A DNA stretch of 64,000 nucleotides from Streptomyces violascens (lineage in GTDB: Bacteria > Actinomycetota > Actinomycetes > Streptomycetales > Streptomycetaceae), in NCBI RefSeq assembly GCF_014649955.1, contig NZ_BMUA01000018.1, forward strand, positions 1-64,000, written 5' to 3'. Below the pieces are notes generated by a model, which was given only the letters and a program-made list of their open reading frames with translations, did no database searches and had not been told where the DNA came from. Made by a program: the position numbers and the translations under genes. Below are positions 52,328 to 61,456 of this stretch, in pieces; positions within the stretch are counted from its first letter, which is position 1; the number at the start of each line of letters is the position of its first letter.

Positions 52328-52843
52328 ATGCCCAGCGTACGCAGCCTTTCCCTGACCGCCGGCGCCCTCGGCGCGGCCGTCGTACTGGCCCTGCCCGGCA
52401 ACGCCTTCGCCGTCACCAAGCTCTCCCAGTCGGCGGCCGCGTCCCAGTTGCGGGCCGCCGGGGTCACCTGGTCGTCCAGCGGCAACTGCACCACCCGCTC
52501 GAACTCCTCGTGCACGTCGTTCGACCAGATCAACCAGGCCACCGTGACCGGTCTCAAGACTCTCAAGAGCGCCAGCAAGTGTGCCATCAACGTCACCGGC
52601 GGCACCGAAGTGGGACACGCCTCGGGCACCTACAGCCATTACAACGGCTACAAGTCCGACATCAACCCCAACACCTGCATCAGCAACTACATAACGCATA
52701 ACTTCACGCACATCGCGACTCGCAGCGACGGGGCCGCCCGTTACCGGTCCTCCGCGGGCAACGTGTACGCGCGCGAGAGCAACCACTGGGACATCGCCTG
52801 GTGCGGCGGCAGTGCGGCCTGCACCGCTGCGGCCAGCCGCTGA
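52328..52843 (+). CDS. Secreted M15-like peptidase domain protein
   Basis: 171 aa. Signal peptide ends about residue 28 (NAFAV). The mature part contains EVGHASGTYSHYNGYKSDIN and later ESNHWDIAWCGG; the H...D...H spacing is that of zinc-dependent L,D- or D,D-carboxypeptidases of the M15 type. If so, it cleaves peptidoglycan peptides. Four cysteines suggest disulfides. Confidence in the peptidase assignment is moderate. Confidence 0.65.
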   Translation: MPSVRSLSLTAGALGAAVVLALPGNAFAVTKLSQSAAASQLRAAGVTWSSSGNCTTRSNSSCTSFDQINQATVTGLKTLKSASKCAINVTGGTEVGHASGTYSHYNGYKSDINPNTCISNYITHNFTHIATRSDGAARYRSSAGNVYARESNHWDIAWCGGSAACTAAASR

Positions 52844-52907
52844 TCCCCACACCTGGCGGGGCGCCGTGGCGCCCCGCCAGGACCGCCACGAGAGAATGAG
52901 GTACGTC

Positions 52908-53312
52908 ATGAAGCACCGCATCGCCGTACTGCTGGGCACCGGAGCGCTCCTGGCGACCGGCCTGGTCGCCGCGCCCAGCGCCTCAGCGGCCACCAGCTGC
53001 CTGGGCGCCACCTGCAACGGCAAGAACCCCGCCGCCACGACGTGCGCCAACGACGCCCGCACCGTGGCCGGGAATCAGGCTCCGATCGATGCGATGGAAC
53101 TGCGCTACAGCCCGTCGTGCCGGGCGGCGTGGGGCCGCTTCAAGATCAGCGCCCCGTCCGGCTCGAAGATCGAGATAAAGAACAGCCAGGGCAAGAAGTA
53201 CACCACGTACGGAAGCGGCAAATTCTACAGCGTCATGATCAACGACAAGGACGTGAAGGCGTGGGCCTGCGGCTCCTGGTCCGGCAACACCGAGTGCACC
53301 TTCGACTACTGA
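52908..53312 (+). CDS. DUF2690 secreted protein, second copy
   Basis: 134 aa; the ATG at 52908 follows GAGGT (52896 is an alternative). Signal peptide ends PSASAAT. Mature start SCLGATCNGKNPAATTCAND and LRYSPSCRAAWGRFKIS match the copy at 50332. Stop codon overlaps the next start (TGATG), so the two genes are translationally coupled. Confidence 0.88.
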   Translation: MKHRIAVLLGTGALLATGLVAAPSASAATSCLGATCNGKNPAATTCANDARTVAGNQAPIDAMELRYSPSCRAAWGRFKISAPSGSKIEIKNSQGKKYTTYGSGKFYSVMINDKDVKAWACGSWSGNTECTFDY

Positions 53313-53680
53313 TGACCCTCCAGCTGCGCGGCATCGTGGCGGCCGCAGGAGTACTGGCGGCCGCAGCCACCCTCATGGCGCCCGCCTCCTCTGCCTCGGC
53401 TGCCCCGACCCCGGGTTTCGAGTGCGGCTACCCGTACGTCTGCTTCTACGACGGGGAGGACGGGGTCGGGAAGTTCAAGGACATCACCTCGGGCTGGCAG
53501 ACACTGACCCGCAGCCGGGGCGCCGAGTACGTCGTCAACACACGCCATGACGACGGCGCCCTGCTGCACTTCAGCAACGGCCGAACCACCTGCGTCAAGC
53601 CCGGAGCAACCCTTTACGCCCCGTCGATCGGCGCTGTGGACAAACTCCGGATCACCGATTCCGCCCAGTGCCGGGGCTGA
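53312..53680 (+). CDS. Peptidase inhibitor I36-like secreted protein
   Basis: 122 aa. Signal peptide ends about residue 30 (ASAAP). Mature domain: FECGYPYVCFYDGEDGVGKF, DITSGWQTLTRSRGAEYVVN and RTTCVKPGATLYAP, the beta-gamma-crystallin-like pattern of I36-family Streptomyces metalloproteinase inhibitors. Translationally coupled to the DUF2690 gene upstream. Confidence 0.8.
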   Translation: MTLQLRGIVAAAGVLAAAATLMAPASSASAAPTPGFECGYPYVCFYDGEDGVGKFKDITSGWQTLTRSRGAEYVVNTRHDDGALLHFSNGRTTCVKPGATLYAPSIGAVDKLRITDSAQCRG

Positions 53681-54495
53681 CCACGCCCACGTGCAGAGGA
53701 GAACCCCCGGCCATCGCGGCTAAGTCACGGGGTCCTTGCCCGCACTGATTCCCGGAAGGCACGGCTTACGCGAGCGGTTCCCCCGGCCGGCTGGCCGCGG
53801 GGACCGCTCGACAAGCGGTCCTTCAGCGACGGGTTACCCCTCCGAGGGGCCTCGGGCGCGGCGAGCGCCGCGGGCAGAACGCAGGCCGCGGCGCTAGAAG
53901 TTGACGATCTGGAGGTATACGCCCGGGGCGTCGACGTAGTTGACGCCGGTGATGCAGAGCGTTTCATCTTCGGAACGGACCCCATGAGCACCGCCATCAA
54001 CCTGCTGACCGCCGAGACCCACGCCTCGATCGTCGGCGCCGCCCCGGTCGGTGAGCGCGAGCGCCGTGTGTCCGTCGCCGGCCGCACCACGGTGGCGGCC
54101 GACGGAGCACACGCCCTGTGCTTCCGCCCTGCCGGTTCGCTACTGACCAGGGCCATATGGCGAGTTGCGGGATCAGGGTGCGGGATGCTCGGGACTGCAC
54201 ATGGTGGGTCCGGTCCTGGTTGATCTACCCTCCCGTCGCTCCGGGGACCGCGCGAATCGACGACGCCTGGGGAAGCTTGTGAGGGATCGTGCCGGTCCTC
54301 GGGTGCGGCTGTCCGTGCACGGGTCTCGCGCTCTGGGAGTTGGTCTGGCGCTGCGCCGGCACGGCGGAGCAGTTCGTTCGCGTTGAGCAGGAGGCGTGCC
54401 CGGCCGGACACAACGCGCGGCTCTGCGGCACTGTCCCCGCCACCGTACTCCGTGCCGACTCTGCAGCCGGTGGATCTCCCGCCGGGCCACCACTG
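53681..54495. other. Uncertain region, possible plus-strand gene remnant
   Basis: A plus-strand frame from about 53756 to 54223 reads LEVDDLEVYARGVDVVDAGD, FIFGTDPMSTAINLLTAETH, ERRVSVAGRTTVAADGAHAL with high third-position GC, so it may be a gene or remnant; the first ATG is at 53984. The opposite minus-strand frames are less protein-like. After 54223 I see nothing. Confidence 0.3.
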
Positions 54496-55140
54496 TCACG
54501 GACAGCGGGCCGCCGAGGAACGCGCCTCGCAGGCCGCGATGGCGGTGAGTGCCTGGGCGGTCGTGGTCCGGTACAGCGTCGGTACGACAGAGGCAAGGGG
54601 CTGTGGGCCGACGAGGGCGGTGCGGGTTCCGGCGCGGTGACCGGCGTCGATGTCGCAGACCGAGTCGCCGACCATCCACGAGGCGGACAGGTCACAGCCG
54701 AGGTCACCGGCAGCCTGGTGGAGCATTCCCGGGGCGGGCTTGCGACACGAACAGGCGACGGAGAACTGCGGCACGACTCCGTCCGGATGGTGCGGGCAAT
54801 GGTAGATCCCGTCCAGCCGGACCCGGTGGCGGGCCAGGAGTTCACGCAGCCGTCGGTGCATCGGCGCGATGGCGGCCTCGTCGACCAGGCCGCGGGCCAC
54901 TCCGCTCTGGTTGGTGACCACGATCAGAGCGAAACCGTAGTGCTGGAGAGCGAGCAGTGGTGGCCCGACGCCTGCCCGGAGTACCAGTTCCTCGGGGCGG
55001 GACGGGTAGTGCCGGGGTTCTGTGAGGGTGCCATCGCGGTCGAGGAACACCGCCGGCCGCCGAAGGGCGCTGGTCTCCTGGAAGGAGACGGTGGGGCGGA
55101 TGGTGGCTGGTGCCTGGGCGTGTTCCTGACGGGGCGTCAT
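54496..55140 (-). CDS. gmhB: D,D-heptose 1,7-bisphosphate phosphatase-like HAD hydrolase
   Basis: 214 aa; ATG at 55140 behind GGGA. HAD motif I AVFLDRDGTLTEP, motif II VVTNQSGVARG, a zinc-loop CPHHPDGVVPQFSVACSCRK and motif IV WMVGDSVCDIDAGHRAGTRT. This is the GmhB family, which removes the C7 phosphate in ADP/GDP-heptose synthesis. In Streptomyces such genes occur in clusters for heptose-containing antibiotics. Last gene of the minus-strand operon. Confidence 0.88.
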   Translation of the reverse strand: MTPRQEHAQAPATIRPTVSFQETSALRRPAVFLDRDGTLTEPRHYPSRPEELVLRAGVGPPLLALQHYGFALIVVTNQSGVARGLVDEAAIAPMHRRLRELLARHRVRLDGIYHCPHHPDGVVPQFSVACSCRKPAPGMLHQAAGDLGCDLSASWMVGDSVCDIDAGHRAGTRTALVGPQPLASVVPTLYRTTTAQALTAIAACEARSSAARCP

Positions 55141-55275
55141 CACGGTCAACTCCCTTTTCAACTCCCCGTAGAGGCACACGAACGCGCGTCCGGGACGAGT
55201 AGCTGGCCAGGCGCGAGGGCAGGTGTCGGACAAGCCGCCACTCATGACCGCGGTGGGCTGGGACAGAGCGCGCGT

Positions 55276-56514
55276 TCAGACCGCTTCCTCGGGTGCGCTT
55301 AGCGGCGGGGCGTGGCGAACGGCCGGACTCATGGTCGCGCCGACCGCCGTGACGACCATGATGGCGGTGAGGGCGAGGACGGTGCCGGAAGGGCCCACGG
55401 TGGTCAGCAACAGTCCGGCGCTGAGCGAGCCGACGGGCATGACGCCCCAGGCGAGAGTCATCGCCGCACTGGTGACCCGGCCCAGGATCTCGTTGGGGAC
55501 CAGCAGCGCGGCGTAGCTGAAGATCACGACGTTCCATACGGGGCTTATGAGCGAGGTGGCCGCGCCGATCACCCCGATCTGCAAGGGGTCGGTGGTGAGC
55601 AGGAAGAGCGGCAGGAGCGCGGCCCAGACCCAGTTGACCCCGATGATGACCAGTTTGGGGGTGAAGTAACGGTAGGCCTTGCCGGCGACCAGTGCGCCCA
55701 CGAGCCCACCGCCGGCGTAGATGCCGAGCATCGTTCCGATGGCGCCGGGGGTGGCACCGTGGCGTTGGGCGAGAACGACGACGGTCAGGACGAGCGCCTG
55801 GAAGACCAGGTTGGTGGCGGTGATCAACACGACCGCGGTACGGATGAGCGGGTGCCGCCAGATCCAGCGCAGTCCCGTCAGGGTCGCTCGCCACAGCGGC
55901 TCGGCCGGTGCGGTGGTCTTGTTCTGCAGGTCCTTGCGGAGGAACAGCAGCGCGATTGAGGCGGCGGCGTAGGAGATCGCATCGGCCAGGAAGGGCAGGG
56001 CGCGGTCGATTCCGAACAGCAGGCCGCCGAGCGGTCCACCGGCCAGGGCGGCGCCCCGGCTGCGGGCTTCGTTCTGGGCCAGGGCCGCGGGCAGCAGGAC
56101 TGCCGGCACGATTTTGGGAAGGGCGGCCGTCTCCGCCAGGCTGAAGAACACGAAGCACAGCCCTTGGACGAACGCGACCGCGATGAGCTGAGTGACCGTC
56201 AGCAGCCCTAGCCACAGGGCGAGCGGGACGGTGGCCAGCGCGAGACCGGCCACGATTTCGCTGGCCAGCAGGATCCGGTGGCGGTTGTACCGGTCCACCA
56301 GCGGTCCGGCGGGTAAGTAGGCGACGAGAAAGGGCAGAGTGCCGGCGGCTCCGACAAGGCCCGCGTCGGCGGGCGAGCCGGTCGTGGCCAGTACGAGCAG
56401 GGGCATCGCCGTCGCGCTGGTCCGGGCGCCGAGGGTGGAGACGACCTGACCGCTCCAGAGCGTGACGAAGTCGCGGTTGCGCCACAGGGACGGCTTGGTG
56501 GTCGTGGAGGTCAC
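55276..56514 (-). CDS. MFS transporter
   Basis: 412 aa from the GTG at 56514, which overlaps the 47-aa gene (GTGA). About 12 membrane helices of the enterobactin-exporter/MFS_3 type: FVTLWSGQVVSTLGARTSAT, PAGPLVDRYNRHRILLASEI (the loop 2-3 motif A) and later LALTAIMVVTAVGATMSP. Probably exports the pathway product or confers self-resistance. Confidence 0.88.
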   Translation of the reverse strand: MTSTTTKPSLWRNRDFVTLWSGQVVSTLGARTSATAMPLLVLATTGSPADAGLVGAAGTLPFLVAYLPAGPLVDRYNRHRILLASEIVAGLALATVPLALWLGLLTVTQLIAVAFVQGLCFVFFSLAETAALPKIVPAVLLPAALAQNEARSRGAALAGGPLGGLLFGIDRALPFLADAISYAAASIALLFLRKDLQNKTTAPAEPLWRATLTGLRWIWRHPLIRTAVVLITATNLVFQALVLTVVVLAQRHGATPGAIGTMLGIYAGGGLVGALVAGKAYRYFTPKLVIIGVNWVWAALLPLFLLTTDPLQIGVIGAATSLISPVWNVVIFSYAALLVPNEILGRVTSAAMTLAWGVMPVGSLSAGLLLTTVGPSGTVLALTAIMVVTAVGATMSPAVRHAPPLSAPEEAV

Positions 56515-56654
56515 GAAGTCTCCGTCCGGTCGGGGGCGGGACCGGCATGGATCAACACGGAGATGTGCCATGGGCCGGGGGAGGGTTCACGGTGTTGGCG
56601 GTTGAGCAAGGCGATGCACTCCTCAGCCCAGGTGAGAGGAATCCTGCGCGTCAT
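56511..56654 (-). CDS. 47-residue hypothetical protein in operon
   Basis: The ATG overlaps the upstream stop (ATGA) and its own stop overlaps the MFS start (GTGA), so it is a real cistron. Residues MTRRIPLTWAEECIALLNRQ and then HREPSPGPWHISVLIHAGPA; a WxxE helix and a short strand. No family known. Because of its size it is easily missed. Confidence 0.6.
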   Translation of the reverse strand: MTRRIPLTWAEECIALLNRQHREPSPGPWHISVLIHAGPAPDRTETS

Positions 56655-57526
56655 GGGTGGGACGGCACGTGCATTTTGATGACGTCGCGCAGGTGGTCGG
56701 CCGCCCTTGCCGTCTCGGCCAGGAGAATCGACGGCACGCAGTGTGGTTCGAGCGTGAGGTACCCGTCGTAGCCCGCGGTCGCCAAGCTTCCGATGATCGC
56801 GGGCCAGTCCAGTTCCCCGGTGCCGAGAGGCGCTGTGTCGTAGGCCCTGCCGTGATCGGTGTACCGGACCCAGCCGTCGGGCGGGGTCTCCACCGACGTT
56901 CGGCGTACGTCCTTCACGTGGGCGTAGCGCACCCACGGCAGGAGCAGGGGCAATGCGTCGCGGGCCGGGGAGACCGCCGCGCAGAGGAAGTTCGCGGCGT
57001 CGAAGTTCAAGCCGAACCACGGCGAGTCGACCCGGGCCAACAGCGCTGCCAGTGCTTTTGGCCGCCTGCTGATGTCAGACCCGAGCGGGTCCCATCCGAA
57101 CGCGTCGAACTCGTTCTCCAGCACGACCACGACGTTCTCCGCGGCGGCATGGTCGAGGACCGGTGCCAGCGCGTCCGCATAGGCCGCGATCGCATGCTGA
57201 TCGTCGACCAGCGGCGCGTGACCGAAGTAAGTGTTCACCCGGTGGCTGCCGGTGCGCGCCGCCAGCGTGATCGCCTCGTGGAGCAGCGAGACACCTTCCG
57301 CTTCGCCAGCACCGTAGAGCTGGCTGGGAGTCGACACGCAGACTGTCCGCAATCCGGCACGATCCAGCTTGCGGAGTGCGGTGTCGACACCGTCCCGCTG
57401 GGCGTTCTTCGGGTACCAGAACTCCACCGCGTCGCATTGGGCGGACCTGGCCATTTCGATCAGGCCGTCCACACCGTCGGCGTCCGTGAACTCGGTGCCG
57501 GACACCGCGATCGACATTTCTTGCAT
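56651..57526 (-). CDS. Xylose-isomerase-like TIM-barrel sugar isomerase/epimerase
   Basis: 291 aa. TIM-barrel segments with metal and substrate residues: VEFWYPKNAQRDGVDTALRK, VVVLENEFDAFGWDPLGSDI (ENE metal site), WFGLN-FDAANFL and WVRYAHVKDVRRTS, LGTGELDWPAIIGSLATAGY and YLTLEPHCVPS near the C terminus. Likely isomerises or epimerises a heptose or related sugar in the pathway. Confidence 0.82.
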   Translation of the reverse strand: MQEMSIAVSGTEFTDADGVDGLIEMARSAQCDAVEFWYPKNAQRDGVDTALRKLDRAGLRTVCVSTPSQLYGAGEAEGVSLLHEAITLAARTGSHRVNTYFGHAPLVDDQHAIAAYADALAPVLDHAAAENVVVVLENEFDAFGWDPLGSDISRRPKALAALLARVDSPWFGLNFDAANFLCAAVSPARDALPLLLPWVRYAHVKDVRRTSVETPPDGWVRYTDHGRAYDTAPLGTGELDWPAIIGSLATAGYDGYLTLEPHCVPSILLAETARAADHLRDVIKMHVPSHP

Positions 57527-57562
57527 CGGGAATCCCTCTCTGCTTGCAGTCGTCGGTGCCGG

Positions 57563-59047
57563 TCACCGGGCTAGGATCGCTCCCAACCGCTTGCTGAGCG
57601 CGAGCGTCGTCATCGACGGATTCGCCGCCCCGGTCCGAGGCATCACCGACGGCCCACACGCGTACAGACCCGCCACGGCGGTGAACTGGTGCTCCTCGTC
57701 GAGGACTTCACCGAAGGCCAACGTGCCGGCCTCATGTTGCTCGGAACCGAGCGGGAAGCTGTAGGTGAGTGGCGTCGCACTGCGGACCGCTGTCAGCCGG
57801 TCGGCCAGGTCGGTCGAACCGTGCCGAGGCGAGAACTGAAGCGGGTCGGCCGGAACGCCGAGGAATGGGGCCATTTCGGCCCACAGTTCGCCGAGCAGGT
57901 GCTGCTGGGCGGTAAGCACCGCTGCGTCGGCCGCTTCGAGTGGCGCGTGCACGGTCGTCGCCCAGGGCCATTCGCCGTAGCCGTCGCACCGCACCTGACT
58001 GTGCGGGCCGCGCCTCTGCTCGCCCATGGTCCAACTGTCCAGGCTGACCGTGCCGTTCACCCCCTCCGTGAAGCGCACGAAGTGGTTGGACCGGGTGCCG
58101 GCGGTACCGGTGCGATGGTGGACATGGCCCTCGCGCGCAGCCGCCCGGACGGCATCGGGAAGCCGTTCGGCATCGGTGAAGGCGACCGAGAACCCCTGCG
58201 AGATCTTGTCCACAAGTCCCGGCAGCTCACGCGGCGCTGGGGCGTCCGAGGCGGCCAGGGCCTGGATCGCCAGCCGGCTGTTCACGACCGTACCGGCGGC
58301 CAGCACCACCCGGTTCGCCCGCAGGTCGCGCAGCTCACCGTCCTCGGTGCGCACCAGGACGCCCGTCGCCCTGCCGTGTTCGACCCGGATCCCCAGAACG
58401 TCGTGGCCGGCGAGGATCGGCAGTCGGCGCACCCTCGGGTCGCCATCGTCGCCCCACCATGCCAACGGGCTGAAAGCGCTCCACCCACCTGTGGGTTCCG
58501 TGCGGGTGGCGTGCGGCGTGCGGCCGAACTCCAGGGCTCCGATGGTCAGCCCGGGTGCTCCAGGAGGCTCGGCGCCCCAGTCGACCACATCGTCGAGGAC
58601 CCTCTGGTACAGCGACGGCCCCCCGTCCCACGTCTCGGTCAGTTCGGTGACGACCGCCTGCGGCCACTGTTCGGAAAAGGCCCAGCTCTCGATGGGCAGC
58701 AGTACGCCACCCCAGTAGAGCGAGCGGCCGCCGACCCGGCGCCGCAGGCCCGCCAAGTCGCGGTAGGCCCCGTTGGTCGTCCGGTACGGGCGGCGGAAGT
58801 CGGGGTCGGTCTCCGGGCGCAGCCAGAGCTTGAGCGCTTCGGCCGAGGAATATTGGTTCTGGATGTGTGTGTGACCCCGATCGGGCCCGGCCTCCAGTAC
58901 CGCCACCGAACCCCGGCCCCGTCGGCCGAGTTCCGCCGCCGTCGCGAGGCCGGCCATTCCGGCGCCGACCACGAGTGTCTCCACGTCGGCCAACGATTTC
59001 ACTGACGCTCCACGGTTGTTGGTTGTCTGTGTGTTGTCATCCGGCAT
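57563..59047 (-). CDS. GMC-family oxidoreductase
   Basis: 494 aa from the ATG at 59047. FAD-binding GAGMAGLATAAELGRRGRGS, VGGRSLYWGGVLLPIESWAF, VVLAAGTVVNSRLAIQAL and C-terminal GLYACGPSVMPRTGAANPSM, the GMC C-terminal signature. It would oxidise a sugar hydroxyl to a ketone, the step before transamination by the DegT enzyme encoded nearby. Confidence 0.87.
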   Translation of the reverse strand: MPDDNTQTTNNRGASVKSLADVETLVVGAGMAGLATAAELGRRGRGSVAVLEAGPDRGHTHIQNQYSSAEALKLWLRPETDPDFRRPYRTTNGAYRDLAGLRRRVGGRSLYWGGVLLPIESWAFSEQWPQAVVTELTETWDGGPSLYQRVLDDVVDWGAEPPGAPGLTIGALEFGRTPHATRTEPTGGWSAFSPLAWWGDDGDPRVRRLPILAGHDVLGIRVEHGRATGVLVRTEDGELRDLRANRVVLAAGTVVNSRLAIQALAASDAPAPRELPGLVDKISQGFSVAFTDAERLPDAVRAAAREGHVHHRTGTAGTRSNHFVRFTEGVNGTVSLDSWTMGEQRRGPHSQVRCDGYGEWPWATTVHAPLEAADAAVLTAQQHLLGELWAEMAPFLGVPADPLQFSPRHGSTDLADRLTAVRSATPLTYSFPLGSEQHEAGTLAFGEVLDEEHQFTAVAGLYACGPSVMPRTGAANPSMTTLALSKRLGAILAR

Positions 59048-59116
59048 GGGTGACCGCGGTCGGCACACCTCCGGTCGACGAGGTGGCCTGCGAGCGAGGG
59101 GCCTCGACTGGCCGGG

Positions 59117-60112
59117 TCACACCCAGCACGGTTGCTCCCGGCTCACCGTCATGGTGGGCGCGCGGTTGCTGGGCAGTTCGAGCTTGTAGCCATAGGCGCC
59201 ACGCGTCAGATCGAAGGTGTCCGTCCCTTGGGCGGCCAGTTCGGTGACCATCGCGGCTGTCAGCAGGTGTCCTGGAGAGTCGCGGCCGTGGCTCAGGTCG
59301 TAGGCCGCACGGTAGGCGTAGTACGTGCGATGGTGCCAGAAGCCGAACCATCCGGCGATCAGGATGTCGTCCAGCCACAACTCGTGCAATCGCGCGGCGC
59401 TGGAAGGCTCGGCCGCGACGGCCGCGTACGTCCGGTCGACCACGCCGCCGTCGAACGGGGCCACCGTGTCCGGCCGGTCACGCCACTGTTGGGTGTGCAG
59501 CTCGATGAACGCCGGCAGCCGGGTGGCGATCCGTGCCGGGGTGTCGGCGCAGGTGAGCCGGAGTGTGCCGAGCCGCTCGATCCGGCGACGTTTTCGCCGC
59601 ATGTCCCGCCGCTCACTGACGCGTCGCACGACGTCGGAGTCGGTGAGATCGAGGCGGAAGACCGTGTCCGACGGCCGGGGCGCGGCGCCCAACGCGGACA
59701 CGGCGCGCAGCAGCGGCCCACCGGCACGGAGGTTACTCAGCTCCAACCGGGCGCCGAACTCCCGCTGGCACCGGTCTATCGCCTCGGCCAGCCCTGCGAT
59801 GTCGGGCTCGGATCCGGTGGGCGACGCGTCGCCCACCTCCGCGACCTCGTGGTAGTCGGCCCACGGCCAGGACAGCGGGCGCAGGAGCGCCGTGCCGCCG
59901 TCCTGGTGCAACTGCAGGCCCACCACCAGGGTGGGCCGGTCGGTACGCGTGATGTGGACCAGCACCGGGGTCGCCCCCTCCGCGTCTGCCGCCTCGCGAA
60001 TCCACGCCCGCCACCAACCGCACGTCTGGAACGGAGTGCGCGCCGAGAGCCGGTGCGCGTCCAGGAAATCCACCGCCGCCGACGCACCGAACTCGAAGGC
60101 GACGGCATTCAT
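59117..60112 (-). CDS. BioF2/CelD-type GNAT acyltransferase
   Basis: 331 aa from the ATG at 60112 behind AAAGGG. Two tandem GNAT-like halves as in the BioF2-like/FemAB-related group: TPFQTCGWWRAWIREAADAE, RRVSERRDMRRKRRRIERLG and FGFWHHRTYYAYRAAYDLSH, HGRDSPGHLLTAAMVTELAA, TFDLTRGAYGYKLEL. Probably transfers an acyl or aminoacyl group to an amino-sugar intermediate. Confidence 0.82.
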   Translation of the reverse strand: MNAVAFEFGASAAVDFLDAHRLSARTPFQTCGWWRAWIREAADAEGATPVLVHITRTDRPTLVVGLQLHQDGGTALLRPLSWPWADYHEVAEVGDASPTGSEPDIAGLAEAIDRCQREFGARLELSNLRAGGPLLRAVSALGAAPRPSDTVFRLDLTDSDVVRRVSERRDMRRKRRRIERLGTLRLTCADTPARIATRLPAFIELHTQQWRDRPDTVAPFDGGVVDRTYAAVAAEPSSAARLHELWLDDILIAGWFGFWHHRTYYAYRAAYDLSHGRDSPGHLLTAAMVTELAAQGTDTFDLTRGAYGYKLELPSNRAPTMTVSREQPCWV

Positions 60113-60176
60113 CCGGCGCACCCTTTCCACCGCAACGCCTGGTCGACGCAGACCGGCAGAGCCCCGGGTTCCCCAC

Positions 60177-61424
60177 TCATGAGGCTGCCTTGGCCACGTC
60201 CTCCACCGTGGTCCTGAACAGCCGTGCCGCTGCCTCGATGGTGTCGTCGTCGGCGGTCACGTCGATGCCCACTCCGCTGCCGAGGTAGGAGTCGACCACC
60301 CCGACGCTCAACGCGACGCTGCGGCTGAGCAGGTCGTCCGTGCGCGGCAGGCTGCCCAGCGGATAGGACCGCCGCAGGACGGTGCGATTCGGCCTGCGCG
60401 TCCCGGAATCCGTCGAGGCAAGCAGATCCGGCCGCAGCTGGGGCATGTTGGCGTAGTTGTGTTTGCCCGACCGGCTCAGGGTGATCGTGCCCAGTCGGCC
60501 CGCCACCTCATCGGCCATGGCCGCGGACGTGAACGTGTACGCGAGCACCGTGGCACAGTCGCCGTCCGGGTCGTTCAGCCGACGCCGCGCCGCTCCAGGC
60601 AGGTCCCCGATCGCGTCCGCGAACTTGTCGCGGTTGGCTCGCAACGTCCGCAGGATGTCGGGCAGTTTGCGCACCTGGGCGAGCGCGAGCGCGCCGGTCA
60701 GCTCGTGCATCCGTAGGTTCAGGCCGAACAGCGGCGGCCCGTCGGTGACGCCCAGCCGCAACGGCGCGGCGCCGTGATCGTGCAGGGCGAAAGCCGTCTC
60801 GTACAGATCGTTGTCGTCGGTGAGCAGTACGCCGCCGTCGCCCGCGGTGAAGGTCTTGAAGACATTGAGACTGAAGGCGCCGAATCCGCCGACCGTCCCC
60901 AGGTGTCGGCCGCGGTACGTGCCACCGCCGGCCTGCGCGCAGTCCTCCACGAGCAGCAGCCCGTGCTCACGTGTGACGGCCTCCAGGGCGTCGAGGTCGC
61001 ACGGCGCTCCGAGCATGTGCACGGCGATCACCGCCTTCGTGCGCGACGTGATCTTCGCCGCCACGTCCGCCGGATCGAGCAGCAGGCTCTCGTCGATCTC
61101 GGCGAGCACCGGCTCGGCCCCCGTATGCGCGACCGCGGCGATCGAGGCGATGAAGGTGTAGCCCGGCACGATCACCTCGTCGCCCGGGCCGATACCCGCG
61201 GCGAGCAGCCCGGCGTACAAAGCGCTGGTGCAGCTGTTCATGCCCAGGCAGTGGCGCGCACCGGTCAGGGCGCGGAATTCGTGCTCGAACTGTGAAACCT
61301 TCGACGGCAGCGCGGATCCGTCGTGGTCGTCGAAGCGGTACCGGCTCAGCTCCCGCTCACGTATGACGCTCAGCAGCTCGGCTTCCTCTTCCGGGCCGAT
61401 ACGGGAAACTCCTGGTCCTGCCAT
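60177..61424 (-). CDS. DegT/DnrJ/EryC1-type sugar aminotransferase
   Basis: 415 aa from the ATG at 61424. PLP fold: GMNSCTSALYAGLLAAGIGP (phosphate site), EVIVPGYTFIASIAAVAHTG, LLVEDCAQAGGGTYRG (Asp of the PLP pocket) and AFSLNVFKTFTAGDGGVLLT, where the Lys of FKT is the Schiff-base lysine. It would aminate the keto sugar formed by the GMC enzyme. Sits in the middle of the operon. Confidence 0.9.
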   Translation of the reverse strand: MAGPGVSRIGPEEEAELLSVIRERELSRYRFDDHDGSALPSKVSQFEHEFRALTGARHCLGMNSCTSALYAGLLAAGIGPGDEVIVPGYTFIASIAAVAHTGAEPVLAEIDESLLLDPADVAAKITSRTKAVIAVHMLGAPCDLDALEAVTREHGLLLVEDCAQAGGGTYRGRHLGTVGGFGAFSLNVFKTFTAGDGGVLLTDDNDLYETAFALHDHGAAPLRLGVTDGPPLFGLNLRMHELTGALALAQVRKLPDILRTLRANRDKFADAIGDLPGAARRRLNDPDGDCATVLAYTFTSAAMADEVAGRLGTITLSRSGKHNYANMPQLRPDLLASTDSGTRRPNRTVLRRSYPLGSLPRTDDLLSRSVALSVGVVDSYLGSGVGIDVTADDDTIEAAARLFRTTVEDVAKAAS

Positions 61425-61456
61425 GGCGATCCCTCTTCTCGTGTGACTCTGTCCTG

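Noticed and set aside
53725..54411. Minus-strand 228-codon ORF
   Set aside because: Composition is Ser/Arg/Ala-rich without motif; the plus-strand frame has better codon bias.
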